Assembly (NCBI RefSeq): GCF_933775445.1
Contig: NC_065878.1
Span: 8,815,395-8,879,394, forward strand
Direction: 5' to 3'
DNA length: 64,000 nt
From: Argentina anserina
Lineage: Eukaryota; Streptophyta; Magnoliopsida; Rosales; Rosaceae
Below are positions 1-12,002 of the stretch, piece by piece. The notes under the pieces are model-generated. The model was not told the origin of the DNA. It worked only from the letters and a program-made list of their open reading frames with translations, and did not search any database. Both the position numbers and the translations under genes were made by a program. The first letter of the stretch is position 1. The number at the start of each line of letters is the position of its first letter.

Positions 1-63
1 TTCCGGTTTCAAACTCCCTAAGTTGCATCGAGATAGAAAAGTACTCTCAAGTGGTGAGACAAC

Positions 64-2849
64 ATCGTCCTTTTGCCGAAAGTACCTTTCCCAGAGAATA
101 TGTCTGAATTTCGGCCTATCACCTTGTGCAATAGTTCAATGAAGATCATTTCTAAATTGTTGGCTAATAGGTTGAAGCCTTTTTGCTTCCTAATCTCATA
201 TCTAAGCATCAGAACGCCTTTTGTCCCGGGAAGGCTGATTCAGGACAATTTGACCCTAGCTCATGAGGCGTACCATTATCTGAAATTGAAAAGGTCGAAG
301 CACTGTCATGAGTTTGCCATAAAGTTGGATATGCAGAAGGCTTACGATAGGGTGGAGTGGGATTTTCTAGAAGCAACTTTAGTGAAATTTGACTTTAGTT
401 TGGCTTGGGTGAAGTTGGTTATGAAGGTGGTGACCTTTGTGTCTTTTTCTATTATGATTAATGGTAAACATGGAAGCTCTTTCAACCCATCACGTGGTCT
501 TAGCCAAGGTGACCCTCTGTCGCCATATCTTTTCTTGCTTTTGGGGGAGGTGAAGTCGAGAAATATTGATTATGAGATCAATAATGGCAGGCTGCAGTCT
601 ATTAAGCTCAGTCCTCAATGTCCTGGTCTCTTACACTTTATGTTTGCTGATGACACCATTTTGTTCTCCAAGGCCTCAGTTTCAAATTGCAGAGTGTTGA
701 AGTCAATTTTGGATACTTACCGTGAAGCTTCAGGTCAGGCAGTAAACCTTGGCAAGTCATCAATATATTTCTCTGCTAACTCTCCTATTGAGGTTCGTGA
801 AATGGTTGCTAAGGAGCTGTAAATTCCAATTAGTGTTCAGCCGGGCATTTATCTTGGTCTCTCAACCTTTTGGGGAAACTCTAAGAAAAGCGAGATGGCT
901 TACATTCATGAAAGGATTAATCAAAAGATTCAAGGTTGGAAGGCTAATATCCTTTCTCAAGCGGGAAGAGAAGTCCTCATCAAGGCCGTGGCTATGGCTG
1001 TCCTAGCTTATCCAATGTCTATTTTTCTTTTCCCTAAGACATTGTGTAAGTCAATTAACTCAGATTTGTCCAAATTTTGGTGGGGTTTTAACGAGTCTAA
1101 GGAGAAAATGCATTGGAAGAAGTGGGATGATCTTTGCAAAGGGAAGTTTGAGGGTGGCCTCGGGTTCAAAAATCTGCTGGCTTATAATCTAGCTCTCCTT
1201 GCTAAGCATTGTTGGCGGCTGGTGAACAATCATACATCTTTATGAGCTCGTGTTCTAAAAGCAAAAGCAAGATATTTTCCTCATGAAAGTTTCTTGAAGG
1301 CCAAGAAAGGGTCAAGGCCACCTTGGATTTGGAATAGCCTACTAGTAGGGAGAGACTCAATTGTGGAGGAGTCGATTTGAAGAGTTGGTAATGGAAGAAG
1401 CATAGATGTTTGGGTTGATAGGTGGATCCCAAATGGCAAGGGGGGTCGTATTGTCCCCACGGATACGTCTAATAGATTTACTCCTTTGTTGGTTGCAAAT
1501 TTGCTCGATAGTAAGAGGAATTAGAATATAGCTCATTTGAAAGGTTTTCTCAATGATATGGATTGGTGTGCCATTAATGCTATTCCGGTTGGTGATGAGC
1601 AGGAGAAGGACATACTTGTGTGGCCTCACTCCAAGAGTGGTCTATACTCTGCAAAAAGTGGGTACAAGATGATTTTTAATGAGATGAGGAAAGGTTATGT
1701 GAAGCATTGCATGCCTTCTACATCTCACTGTATTGATCCCAAGGTCTGGAAGGCTATTTGGTAACCAGGTTTCATTCCAAAACTCTCATTTCTTGTGGCG
1801 TGTTCTTTCTAATACTTTATCTACAAATTGGTACATTTTAAAAAGAAAAATTATTCCTAGCCCGGCTTGTGAGTTATGTGGTGAGCAACAAGAAACGGTG
1901 GAGCATGGTTTACTACTATGCCCGTGGACTGCGGCAGTATGGTTTGGAAGTACTCTTGGTTATGTTCCTGATAAAGCCTCAATTTCTACTCTTGATACAT
2001 GGTTGCTTGCTATGCAAAAAAAGTTTAATACTTTAGGGGAAGATTCTTCTAAGCTCTTCCTTCTTGTGTGCTGTCACCTATGGGAAATTTGGAAGCAAAG
2101 GTGTAAAGCTGTAATGAAAAAGATTGCTCCAGATCCTACTGCCACAATTGATAGGATTCAAAGCAGTTTTTCAGAGTGGTTTGCAGCTCAGCCTATTCTG
2201 GTGAATGACAGGGAGGGGAATGATACGGTTGCTTCATGGCTGCCTCCCTCTCCTAACTTTGTCAAAGTAAATTTTGATGCAGCTTGGAAGTCCACGCACC
2301 CTAACAGTGGGATAGGGGTGGTTATTTGTGATTTTAGGGGTGAGTGCATTGTAGGTGCAAGTGTTTTGAGCTCCCACAATTCGGCGGTGGAGGCAGAGTC
2401 GAATGCCGTTTTGTTAGGGCTTGAAAAGGCAGCTAATCTTAGTGTTAAGAAGGTTGTGGTGGAAGGGGACTGCAAAGAAGTCATAAATGCTCTAAGGGGT
2501 GATGTCTGTGCTAATTGGAGGTCGGTGCTTTTTTTAAGGAAGGTGCTTTAGTTGAGCTCTTTGTTTGAGGAAGTTTTCTGGAATTAACTTCCGCGTAATG
2601 CTAACCGTGCTGCTGATGCCGCGGCAAAGCTTGCAATGGAGAAGTTGTGCTCTACGGAGTGGGCTAATACGCCCCCAACTTCCCTCTCTTTAGTGTTGAG
2701 GAATGATGGTTTGCCGTGTCCTCATTAAGCCATGTTGTTCTCTTTGCTAGTTACTTTGTCTAGTTAGTTTCTTGTTGCTTTCTTGTTTTTGTTGTTTGGG
2801 TTTTTGCCCCTTCTTTTAATGATTTTTCAGTGAATTGACAAAAAAAAAA
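64..2849 (+). mobile_element. 5'-truncated LINE (non-LTR retrotransposon) with poly(A) tail and TSD
   Basis: The element starts inside its reverse transcriptase (RT) coding region and ends in a run of A (2840-2849). The flanks repeat AAGTGGTGAGACAAC at 49-63 and 2848-2862, a 15-base TSD whose first two A overlap the tail. Truncation at the 5' end, an A tail and a TSD of this length are the signature of target-primed reverse transcription. The coding part runs RT, zinc-knuckle (zf-RVT) and RNase H, the usual order for plant L1-like LINEs. ORF1 and the endonuclease are missing. Stops and a frameshift make it a dead copy. Confidence 0.93.
73..2728 (+). pseudogene. LINE ORF2 remnant: reverse transcriptase, zf-RVT, RNase H
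   Basis: One frame runs from 73 to about 1764 and is broken by in-frame stops at 820-822 (TAA), 1243-1245 (TGA), 1378-1380 (TGA) and 1522-1524 (TAG). It then shifts frame near 1755-1770 and continues to 2551, with a further stop before the C-terminal remnant that ends near 2728. The RT fingers read SEFRPITLCNSSMKIISKLL; the catalytic box is FADD (near 645-656) and SQGDPLSPYLF precedes it. The zf-RVT segment (1797-1950) has CELCG then HGLLLC. The RNase H domain (from about 2270) has VNFDAAWK, VEAESNAV and VEGDCKEV, carrying the expected Asp, Glu and Asp. The protein copied LINE RNA onto nicked chromosomal DNA; this copy cannot. Confidence 0.92.
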
Positions 2850-2862
2850 GTGGTGAGACAAC

Positions 2863-3201
2863 TGGAATTTGAACATAGGGACGTCCGCCTTAAAATGCAT
2901 CATATATGCTCTGTGTGTGTACATGATCTTGCAACAACTCGCAAATATAATAAAACTTGTGAAATTAAAGTTTGATCTATGAATGGAATAAAACGTGTCG
3001 AATAAAACTTCATCTATATGAATTGACGTGCAACCATATGTGTATGATGGTGGTTGATTGGGACGTTGGCCCCATTTGAAGACATGATCTAATGTGATAT
3101 ATTTTTGCATGGTTTTTGATCCTTTGTCAAAAGATTGACTCCAGATACTTCAAGTTTAGAGCATTTTCTTATTACTTCGTATTCGATCAGGAAATAAAAT
3201 C
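2863..3201. other. Unassigned intergenic stretch
   Basis: This is AT-rich sequence between the LINE TSD and the copia TSD. No open frame with recognisable similarity is visible. The LINE was inserted into it, so it is older than the LINE. Confidence 0.5.
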
Positions 3202-3206
3202 CTACT

Positions 3207-3390
3207 TGTTTTAAGATGAAATAATTGTGTATTATTAAATGATATGGGGGCCTATATATAGGCATTACAAAACCACAATCCCGTAGGATTCGGAGTCCTA
3301 ATCTATTACGGAGATGCTAATCTATTTCCTAACAGGAAACCTCTTAGGCTAAGACACACACAAGGGTAGAATAGTAATTCTCCCGGAACA
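3207..3390 (-). repeat. 3' LTR of the copia element
   Basis: This 184-bp repeat begins and ends TG...CA and matches 11814-11997 closely, including the TATATATAGGC-type segment on the minus strand that probably holds the promoter. Its outer edge abuts the CTACT TSD. Confidence 0.9.
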
Positions 3391-3519
3391 CTCCCCCTTG
3401 TGTCGCATGCCTAGGTTGCATGGTGCACACATCGTTGTCTCGGTAAAAACCTTGTCAAGCAAAATAAAAACCTCTTGGGTAAAAACAAAAGTTTGATCGA
3501 AAGGAAAAAGAGCACAACT

Positions 3520-5973
3520 GTAATGACCCGCAAAATTTCGAGCTTAAAAACTCAAAATTCCAAAGTCGTTAAACACTAAATAATTTCAATGAAATCGAAA
3601 TCATTTAAAATGCACAGCGGATGATTACTGAGTTCTCAATACAACTCAGAAAACCAATTATTACAACCCAAATTTATAATTCAACATTACATATGATGGA
3701 AATGTAATAATCCTCACAAACTCTCACAAAACTCACAAACAAATCCACACCAATTCTCACACACAAATCCACGCTAGAAACCTCACCACAAATAGGATAC
3801 GAACGACTTCGACGTCTCTGGAGTCGTTACTCAATCTCCACTAATCAACACTTGTGGAAGTATCCCCTACACCATTGAATTGGTGCACCGGGATTGTAAA
3901 CACAAACCCGGTAAGCTTTACAGCTCGTATGAGTAAAATGAAAATATAACTCGCATATCAATATATACGGAAATCTAGAAAACAACAAATATAAATGCAC
4001 TCATAAGTCAATGGACGGCCCATCTGGTTGTCCCAAAGAAATATGAAATGAACGCTCATGAGAAATTAAGTAACCCTTCTGGTTACCCAAATGCATTTAT
4101 AATACGGGTACTAAGAACGCTGGTACACATCTGTTACCCCTCTCGTAATACACCGCCGATATTGGGCAACCACCCACTACCCAATATCAAAATAATATGA
4201 GTACTCATGAGCAGATAACCACCCGTTACCTCACATGCAGGACTCATGCAGACAGACTAGAGCTCTAACTGTATCGTAACTTTCGCCCGGCCAAAGGCTA
4301 GGTTCCGACTTGCCAAACACGTACAATAATCTCACATCATATTGTACCAAAAATCAAGTCCGAGGACAAATCAACATTTTAACACTCTCCATGTTAAAAT
4401 CACGTACAATAATCTCACATCATATTGTACAAATCAAAAATCACATGCTCGATAAAATCTTGTCATCAAAATGACATCATCACAATAAAATCATAACAGT
4501 ATATTATATAGCAAACTATATATATATGTATTTATTTACCATTTATACGATATATATATATAATCCATTATATCTTATACATGTCATAATTTATAAACAC
4601 GTCCGAAGACAAAACGTTTAACAGTCTCCATATTAAACTCACATGCTTGTCATCGAATTGACCTATTTCAGATGAATTCATAACAGTATCTAATATAGCA
4701 AATTATATGTATATGTACTTATTACCATTTATACAATATATATATAATCCATTATATTGTATACATGTCGTATTTCAATATTAAAAACTCTTGCAAAAAT
4801 CTTGGAATCACCGCAAGGGTAGATTCGTAAATATGTGAGATTTTACTCACCTTATCAACTCGAGCGTAATTCCACAATTTCCGAAGATAATTCATTTTCT
4901 TGATTTATCGATCACCTTGAAAATATAAGAAAAGAATTTAGAAACGTTTCGTAAACCTTTAAATGCCGTAACAGTAATAATTTGTTACTGTTTAGCAATT
5001 TCTGGTTTTACGAATTACTGTTCATTGAGTACTATTCACTGTGTACTATTCATGTATATCTGTACAAATACTCATTCATTACGTATCCCTGTACGAGTAC
5101 ATACTATTTACGTATTTCTGTACGTATAAATACTATTCAAATCCACATTCTGTCTCAGTAAATATTAATTACTGATTTACCCTTCTGAATTTACTTTTTA
5201 CATTTACTGAATGTAATTTAAATTTACATTTACCAAACGTAAATAAAATTTACTTTTACTGTACGTAATTACTTTTTACATTTATCGCACGTAAAAATAA
5301 ATTACAAAATTACCCTTCAGAAACACTGTTTCACGCGCCGCCGCACGTGGCGGCGCGTGGGGTACACGCGCCACCTCCGGCAGGCCGCACGTGGCGCTCA
5401 CGCGCCACTCCCTGTGGCAGCGCGTGGGGCCCACGCGCCGAGCCCAAAACCGGCGCGTAGCACGCCACCGCCGCCTCCAAAACCATCCTCCTTTCTTCCT
5501 CCGCCCTTCCCACGGCCCAAAGCCACTCCTACACTACCTCACTCTCTCACACGCGCCGCCTAAGGCGGCGGTGTTCACCAATTCATCCTCTCCTCCGATC
5601 TGCCCTAATCTCCATCCAAACCACTAAAATCATCCACAAACATCACAACCATGAATTAGAATGCATCATTACCTAGATCGGAGCTTGAATGGCGCCAGAA
5701 ATGGTGAAATCACCGACGAGTTCTTCGCGGGGTCCTCGTGCTTCGATGCGACTCCTCGACGACGTGCTGGGTTGCGTCGTGCTTGGAGAATGATGGGGTC
5801 GGACCGGCGAGGGTGTATGGGTTGGTGGAGATGGCCACGTCGCCTGGAGGAGGTCGGTGCGACGCAGAGGGAGGCTCGGGGGCGTGGGTGTAGATTCAGG
5901 ACAGCGAGATGGAGCGTCGCCGCCTCAGGGTCGACTACGGAGGGTTGAGCGGTCCTTTTGGGCTAGGCGGTGC
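3520..5973 (-). repeat. Ty3/gypsy LTR (family A), truncated, inside the copia element
   Basis: It starts TGTAATGACCCGCAAAATTT and runs parallel to the solo LTR at 39754-42583: the shared blocks include AAAGTCGTTAAACACTAAA, GGGATTGTAAACACAAACCC and the CACGCGCC-rich segment. Similarity stops near 5960, where the other copy still has about 480 bp, so this copy lacks the outer part of the LTR. It carries the repeat array, AT-rich palindromic blocks and two CACGTGGC boxes. The minus orientation is taken from family B, whose LTR adjoins a primer site. Confidence 0.75.
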
Positions 5974-6690
5974 GTAACAACTCAAAATAATGAGTTTGCA
6001 ATGAAAATCAGATTCTCGGATAGAATGACCTTCATTCACTTAAACGCCATAACTTCTTCGTCAAAATAGGTATCAGCGAACCGTAAAATGTTCTGGAAAG
6101 TAGACACCCGTGGCTCTCCAGTGACATAAAGTGTACAACCTAATCCGATCGGAGCAGTTCACAGTGCTCTGTCGAAGTTGACTGACTTGCAAATTTCCGG
6201 ACAGAACTGTCATACTTTGCTAAAACGGCCATAACTCACTCAATATGATAGCTGTGAACAAATGGTTGATGTCCCTGGAAAGTAGACACATAGACCTTTC
6301 CAACGGTACCAATTTCACCGTATTGTATCGAGCGAGCTGTCTTGTAGATCTCGTTGAAGTTGACCTACGAAACTGGACAAATTCTGATTTGTCACATTTG
6401 ATGTGTCTTTTGCAAAAAGAATGGGGGAATAGACCAATGAATGACTGATTTTGGTCCGAAGCGGAACCGTACGTATCTTTTACGCTACCAGTGTCGACTG
6501 CTACACCAAGGCGTACGTTGATGTTGCTGGAGCTGCTGGTGGCATTGGTGTGGATATGATTTGTGTTGGTTCACTAAGTGTAGAACTAAACTCATGTCAA
6601 AGAAGCAATGCAAGTCCAATGACAATGCATAGGCACATAGTTAATCACGTCATAATGAAAGAAATAGTGTCCAAACAACACTAACGTGTA
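5974..6690. repeat. Unclassified LTR-like sequence with two imperfect direct repeats
   Basis: About 6048-6220 and 6231-6400 are two diverged copies of one unit. Each has a 'cataact' start, then CTGGAAAGTAGACAC (6096 and 6278 regions), then 'gaagttgac' and a 'ggacagaactgtca / ggacaaattctgatt' tail. Such units occur in long plant gypsy LTRs, but I see neither end of an element. The block lies between the truncated gypsy LTR and the resumed copia pol. Confidence 0.4.
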
Positions 6691-6699
6691 TGATTGTAT

Positions 6700-7300
6700 A
6701 GCTCATTGAATCTCTTCATCATCTATACTTAGACTGAATAGAGAATCAAGAATTAGCTTTCATATGAACACATATGGGTATGAGTTCTTGCAACCAATTG
6801 TACTACGTTCTCTCGAACGTCGCAATCTGATAACATAAGCTCTCAGTGGTCTAGAGGCATTTAAAATCCCTCGGGCATTCTCATATCTGTGTCAAGATCC
6901 CTTTACAGATATTCTATAACCACTATCATATGCTGCAAATCAGTTTTCAGAGACACTACTACTGATCAAGTAGCGGAAAACAATTATGTCCATAACGAGA
7001 GAATATAACTCATCGTAGTCAATACTAGGTTAATGAGACAATCTTTGCGCCATAAGTCCTGCATATATCGCATGACTTCATCTTTCTCATTACACTTACG
7101 AACAACGACCAACATAACAAGTCTAGTTCAGCATGTATTGATTCTTTCCACTTCGGTCAAGTTGCTAATCGTTGATGTTTTACAACGGAATAAGAGCATA
7201 AGCGAATACATCATCAATCATGGGAGATCAATCTATTAAACACACGCGCGCGCTGTATACGATCAATTCGTGAGATTTCTATTCTTCTCTAACCTCAACA
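6700..7300 (-). pseudogene. Copia reverse transcriptase remnant
   Basis: Conceptual translation of the minus strand gives short stretches that align with copia RT: ISVKGS, then a stretch like 'RPLRAYVIRLRRS' (the usual 'S.YSIKLQRSLYGLKQ' region), then 'NSYPYVFI' (the usual 'NPICPCVFIK' region). Frames change between pieces and stops are frequent. No catalytic YVDD box survives. The order relative to the integrase remnant at 8.0-8.4 kb is as expected for Ty1/copia. Confidence 0.6.
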
Positions 7301-7799
7301 AAAGGAGTATGTAGCGTCCCACAGAAATTTAGTTGATACACATGTTTAGAGAATATCTCTTGATGATGGGCGAAATACTTGTGCCTACGCACTTCGCTTC
7401 TTTCTAGTTTTGATTCCAGAGAATAATGGTCTCCCCCTCATCTAGGCAGGAGCCAAGACCGAAGCTATGACCCTTACTAGTCCATCTTTGCAATACCACG
7501 GGCGCCGAAAACACCACAGTGTACGATGGTGCCATTGCCGGCTTCCTTCCCACTGTCAGGGATGGTGCCAACGGTGCTAGGACCAGGTCATATGAAATTG
7601 TCTCATATTCTAAGAGTTCCAACCTTACCGACAGATCACAACATTTATGTGCGATCTCGTCACTTTCTAATATCGGTAAAGTCATTGAGCATCGAATCTT
7701 TGACTTTCTGGAGGTAGATAATACGTTGCACATTTGCTCACTTTGAGTATTGCGGGATCTTAATGAGACATAGTGCCACACCACGTCAATTTATGGCGT

Positions 7800-8402
7800 T
7801 AAAACCGGAATGGGAGCATTCCATATCTCCCCCTAACGAAGGGAAGTATGTCTCATTAAAGTGATTGTCTGCTAATATCGCAGGACAAAGATCAACGGCT
7901 GTAGATTGGAATAGCGGACAAGTGTTGGTGATTCATAAATCATAACCAACCAGAATACTTCATCGTTTCAAGTAGACCCATTGAGATAACTACAATAGAG
8001 GCACATAAACAACTTTAACCAAATAAGCGTTTAATGAAGAGAACGTTGGGATCGTATCCAGTAACCATCTGGTATGCACTAAACGCTTGGCAAGTTGTGG
8101 GTCTAAAACGAATAAGTGTCGCTGCATGCAACATCATTACATATCCCCATGCAAAAATCGACAGGTTAGTACCCATAACCAAGTCCAAGCTCTGCTGGAT
8201 CGTGCAATGAATGAACATGAGGAATAATATGTTCAACGACGATCCCAATAGATATGCAAAACGAAATCATCAAAGTCTTGGAGGTGAACTCTCCAACGGT
8301 ATCCAATCGAATAGATTTGAGAGGATAGGAAGGGTGGTGAGCCCTTAGTATGATGACCATAGCTAAAAACTTAGCAAATGCAGCATTCCTTATGTAAAGC
8401 AA
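7800..8402 (-). pseudogene. Copia integrase remnant
   Basis: Two overlapping minus-strand frames (8166-8402 and 8015-8248) carry the integrase core. The first has IRLDTVGEFTSKTLM, corresponding to the conserved 'LDNAGEFTS' with the second catalytic Asp, then 'CISIGIVVEHIIPHVHS'. The second has ISIFAWG-like 'LSIFAWGYVMMLHAATLIR' and 'MVTGYDPNVLFIKRLFG', the conserved 'W..A..HAA.LI' and 'G..P....LR.FG' blocks. The sequence after it still shows 'FPTLGGE'-like residues near 7815. Frameshifts and stops separate the pieces, so the DNA-inserting enzyme is not functional. Confidence 0.78.
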
Positions 8403-11400
8403 AGCGACGTGTGACCAACGCGTCGATGCTCTTAACCTATACCATAAAAATACCGAAAAATGTCCGCATTTGGTTGGATAGGGTACACTAATGTCACCTT
8501 AAATACTTTGTAAGAATGGAATGTTCTCGGTGGAGCCTTAGCAAATAAGGACTTCCTTGAAATCTAGAAAAAGAACAAGCTTTGCAAAATGAGCGATGAG
8601 CATCATAGATTCTTATGGAGGTATTAGAAAACACGGGAGGCATCACAAGCTCCTATGAAGGATGGGATGTCGCCACCGATGACCTAAATACCATGGAGCC
8701 GCCGAGAGGGGCAGGCTCGGCCTCACCGTGCATGGCACGGATAGGCACGGCCTCACCGTGTGGAGCACGGGTGAGGTGGTTCTCCAATCGCTTCGTGAAA
8801 ATGAAAAAATAGATGATCATGTGAATTTCAAAGAACTCGAACCATCATATCTTGTTCAAAATGACCAAAAAATGATCATGTCAAAACCGAGAAGACAGTA
8901 AAACCGAACCCATGATTCAAAGAATCTTGAGTTACATAAAGCTACTGTTGCAGGTAACCAAAGTTATGTCTGCAGGCTAACAAAGCTATTGTCTAAGCTT
9001 GAAAAAGCTACTGTCAATGAAATCTGACATATTTATTCCTCTTCATTCTTAACACAAATATCAAGATGAAAATCCATCATTGGCATGTATGGCCTTTAAA
9101 ACTTAGCAAGGCAAGAAGATATAAAATACAATCTCCGCACGAGATCCATAAAACAACTACCTGCGCCGTAAGACAGTGTGGGTGGTTATGCAATTAGCAA
9201 GACACTCGATTTCATGGCGGGACATGCTCAAAATAAAATTAAGAGAGCAATAACGCGGTGAACTTTTCTAGACAATACGCCGTAGGATATTGTAAGAGGG
9301 GGGATTGAAACAAATGGCAATCTCATCGAATGTATCACATGGCAATAGAACTACATTCTTCAACTTAAGAGTTGGAAAAACATGGTATTGGAGCAGTTGA
9401 ATACCAAACAATTTGGGTGGTCAAAACCATCCAATTGGTGCAGGTGGTTACCAATAATAATAAAATCATTTGAGCTATGAAACGACTTGGAGAAAACCGG
9501 AAAATTAACCGGAAAACCATGTCAAATTAACTCAAAACCGGGTGAAATTTGGACTAGGAAAACATAGCAGCAAGAACTGCTGAAATATGCCAGAAAAATG
9601 ACGAGAAACGATGAAAACAAATCGTCGGAAAAACTCGCCAGAAGCCGGCGGCACCGATTGCCGGAAATCCGGCCGACGGCGGCCGGAGCTGGCCGGTATG
9701 GAGGACGTAACTTCATGTCCGACATGGAACGTCGTTCGGAACCGGATGGCGGTGCCGAAAATGCCGGAAAATGGCCGGAAAATGTTCCGGAAACGCCGGA
9801 ACAGTAACCGGGAAAACGACGTCAATTTTGACGTTCCGAGGTCCGTTTTCAAAATATCAAGGTCCAAAATCACAATGTAGTGCTATTGGGGTCCCATGTA
9901 ACCCAAAAGCGGCCAATTGAAAAACCACGTGAGTTGCAAACGTTGACCATGCATGCTAAGCCAAGGCAAATAAAATTCTCACGAGTCCATCTTGTAAACA
10001 AGAAATACGAGAAATTTTATAGAATATGCCAATATTTCATACAACACAACCAAAACTTCCAATTCCAATAGACGACTGAAGCTAAAGTCTAGCAAGAAAC
10101 ATGGCAATGCCAATGTCATACTTGAAAAATAGTAAGCAGAAAACATAGTTAAAATAGATTGACTAATCAAAAGTCTGTAGCATCAAAATCTTGCATATCG
10201 GATCGGGCGGAGCCTTAGGATGAGGCTCAAAATGTTTCCTTACTTGAGAATGGAAGAATGTTACTTTTCCATCTCCAAAATTCCCTTAAGAAATAGATAC
10301 AGGTGCCAAAAATGGTATGCATTTCTTGGATGTGGAGTATGCATCAAGGTCAACTCTGATAATACAACGTCATAGACGTTCATTAAATTACTTGAAGTGT
10401 GTCCCATAGAATTCGTTATTTTTGGGATCTTTTGTCAGCAAATAGTGTTGCTTCAGAGTAATGAATTTCAACTCAAATAATTGAGTACATAGACCTTGGG
10501 ATTATCGTTTATAGACATGAGTTTAAGAAAACTCAAACATTCAAATAACAGTCGCGATGACGACGCATCCATGAGAAACGAGGGTTGTATTGGTTTCGAA
10601 TAATCGAAATATTCAAGTATGTAACCGGAATTAGAAGGATTGTGATGTATATGGTCACAAAATAATCGATGCACATCGGCGATTCTCATGATCGCACCCA
10701 AAACAGCGGTGTACTCAGACAACCACACGAAATCGATTTCTTCCCTTTAAATAATAACGTGACTCCCCCAGGACCGTCACACGAAAAACGTCGACCAAGA
10801 GGGGAATCATATCCCTCTTTGGTCTCATCGGCGTTATAAGAAAGGCCGGAAAAGAAGACATGAAAAAGGCTAATAGCGCCCGATAATTTATATATATATG
10901 TTCAAAAGCAGCAATTTTAAGAAAAACATACTTGTTGGTCTGCCAAATAGACCGCATATAATTTAATTGCTTTTCAAATCGATTGTCATCCATGAAGTTG
11001 CTTGATGAATTCCTTTTCGATCTTCGTCCGATGACATAAAAATCTTGGGAGGATACGATCGAAATCGTATGTAGATGACAAAAGTATCGTCCATCTCGAC
11101 ATGAATGTCATCACCATAGTACGACGAGCAATGATTTTACCTATACGAGCACGTGAAATCTCGTTCGAAATAAAAACGTGCCAATGAACATTTAAATAAT
11201 GAGATAGGAAAAAGAAAAAGTTTAAGAAAATATAGTATGAAGCCCAAATGGCTATTGTGCTGGGCAGGCCATAGGCCCAAAAGGGTAGAGAAGACGGGAG
11301 TAGCTTCTCTTGAGCGAAGAGTTTGCTTGTGCAGTTCGAGTTTCTTGCGTAGATATGCGGGATGAGGAATTTTGAATCCTTTGATGCGGGGTCTTGCGGG

Positions 11401-11810
11401 GAAAATGATGTTTTTTGCGAAGCGAATGCGGAAAAGACCCTGCGGGACTGCGTGCAGGGGCTGCAGGCAGGGGCAGCAGGGGGTCGCAGGGGCTGCAGGG
11501 CAAGATCTGCATGCGGGGCTGCGGGGCTGGCTGCGTGCATGGCTGCGTGCGGGGCTGCAGATGCGGGGGCAGCAGGGGTCGCATGCAGGGGGGTTGCAGG
11601 GCTTGCATGGGGTGTTGCAGGGGCTGCGGTGCGTGGCTGCGGGGGTAGCAGCGGGGGGGGGGGGGGGGGCTGCAACAACGGCGAGCAGGGGCTGCGCTGA
11701 CGAGGAGATGCCGGAGGCCAGAGATGATGGCGGCCGGCGGTGGAGAAAATAAAAATAAAAAAATTTCTAGGGCTTTAAAAGTTCAGGGTTTTAGGGCAAA
11801 GTGCGTGATA
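8403..11810. other. Copia gag and leader region, too decayed to model
   Basis: By position this should hold gag and the 5' leader of the minus-strand copia element. I see no gag zinc knuckle. A segment rich in CCGG-containing repeats (gccggaaaatggccgg, about 9600-9810) and a CTGCAGGGGC-like G-rich tract with a G run (about 11430-11690) look like later expansions or insertions. Open frames here are low-complexity and should not be taken as genes. Confidence 0.45.
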
Positions 11811-11813
11811 ACG

Positions 11814-11997
11814 TGTTTCAGGATGAAATAATTGTGTATTATTGAATGATATGTGGGCCTATATATTGGCATTACAAAACCATAATCTCATAGGATTCGG
11901 AGTCCTAATCTATAACGGAGATGCTAATCTATCTCCTAATAGGAAACCTATTAGGCTAAGACACACACAAAAGTAGAATAGTAATTCTCCCGGAACA
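11814..11997 (-). repeat. 5' LTR of the copia element
   Basis: It is the partner of 3207-3390, of the same length, with scattered substitutions (for example ATATGTGGGCC for ATATGGGGGCC). Its outer edge abuts CTACT at 11998-12002. The bases just inside it (CGTGATAACG, about 11805-11814 on +) are the place where a primer-binding site is expected; I could not assign the tRNA. Confidence 0.9.
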
Positions 11998-12002
11998 CTA
12001 CT

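Larger units (their letters stand above)
3207..11997 (-). mobile_element. Decayed Ty1/copia retrotransposon with 184-bp LTRs
   Basis: Two LTRs of equal length (3207-3390 and 11814-11997) point the same way and are flanked by CTACT at 3202-3206 and 11998-12002, a perfect 5-bp TSD. On the minus strand the polypurine tract CAAGGGGGAG (3391-3400) lies immediately upstream of the 3' LTR, which begins TGTTCCGGGAG. The order on the minus strand is therefore 5' LTR (high coordinates), internal region, polypurine tract, 3' LTR (low coordinates). Recognisable pol pieces are integrase (about 8015-8402), the segment after it (about 7800-8010) and RT (about 6700-7300). All are full of stops. A gypsy LTR has inserted close to the polypurine tract. 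Confidence 0.88.

Noticed and set aside
5976..5982. ACAAC after the truncated gypsy LTR, matching ACAAC at 3515-3519, as a TSD
   Set aside because: The LTR is truncated at that side and does not end in TG/CA there; the match is probably chance.
7404..7784. Minus-strand 126-codon frame as a gene
   Set aside because: It lies in the decayed copia pol and has no recognisable domain.
10986..11752. Long open frames rich in Pro/Ala (minus) or Gly/Cys (plus)
   Set aside because: They are translations of a CTGCAGGGGC-type repeat with a G run; both strands are open and no domain appears.
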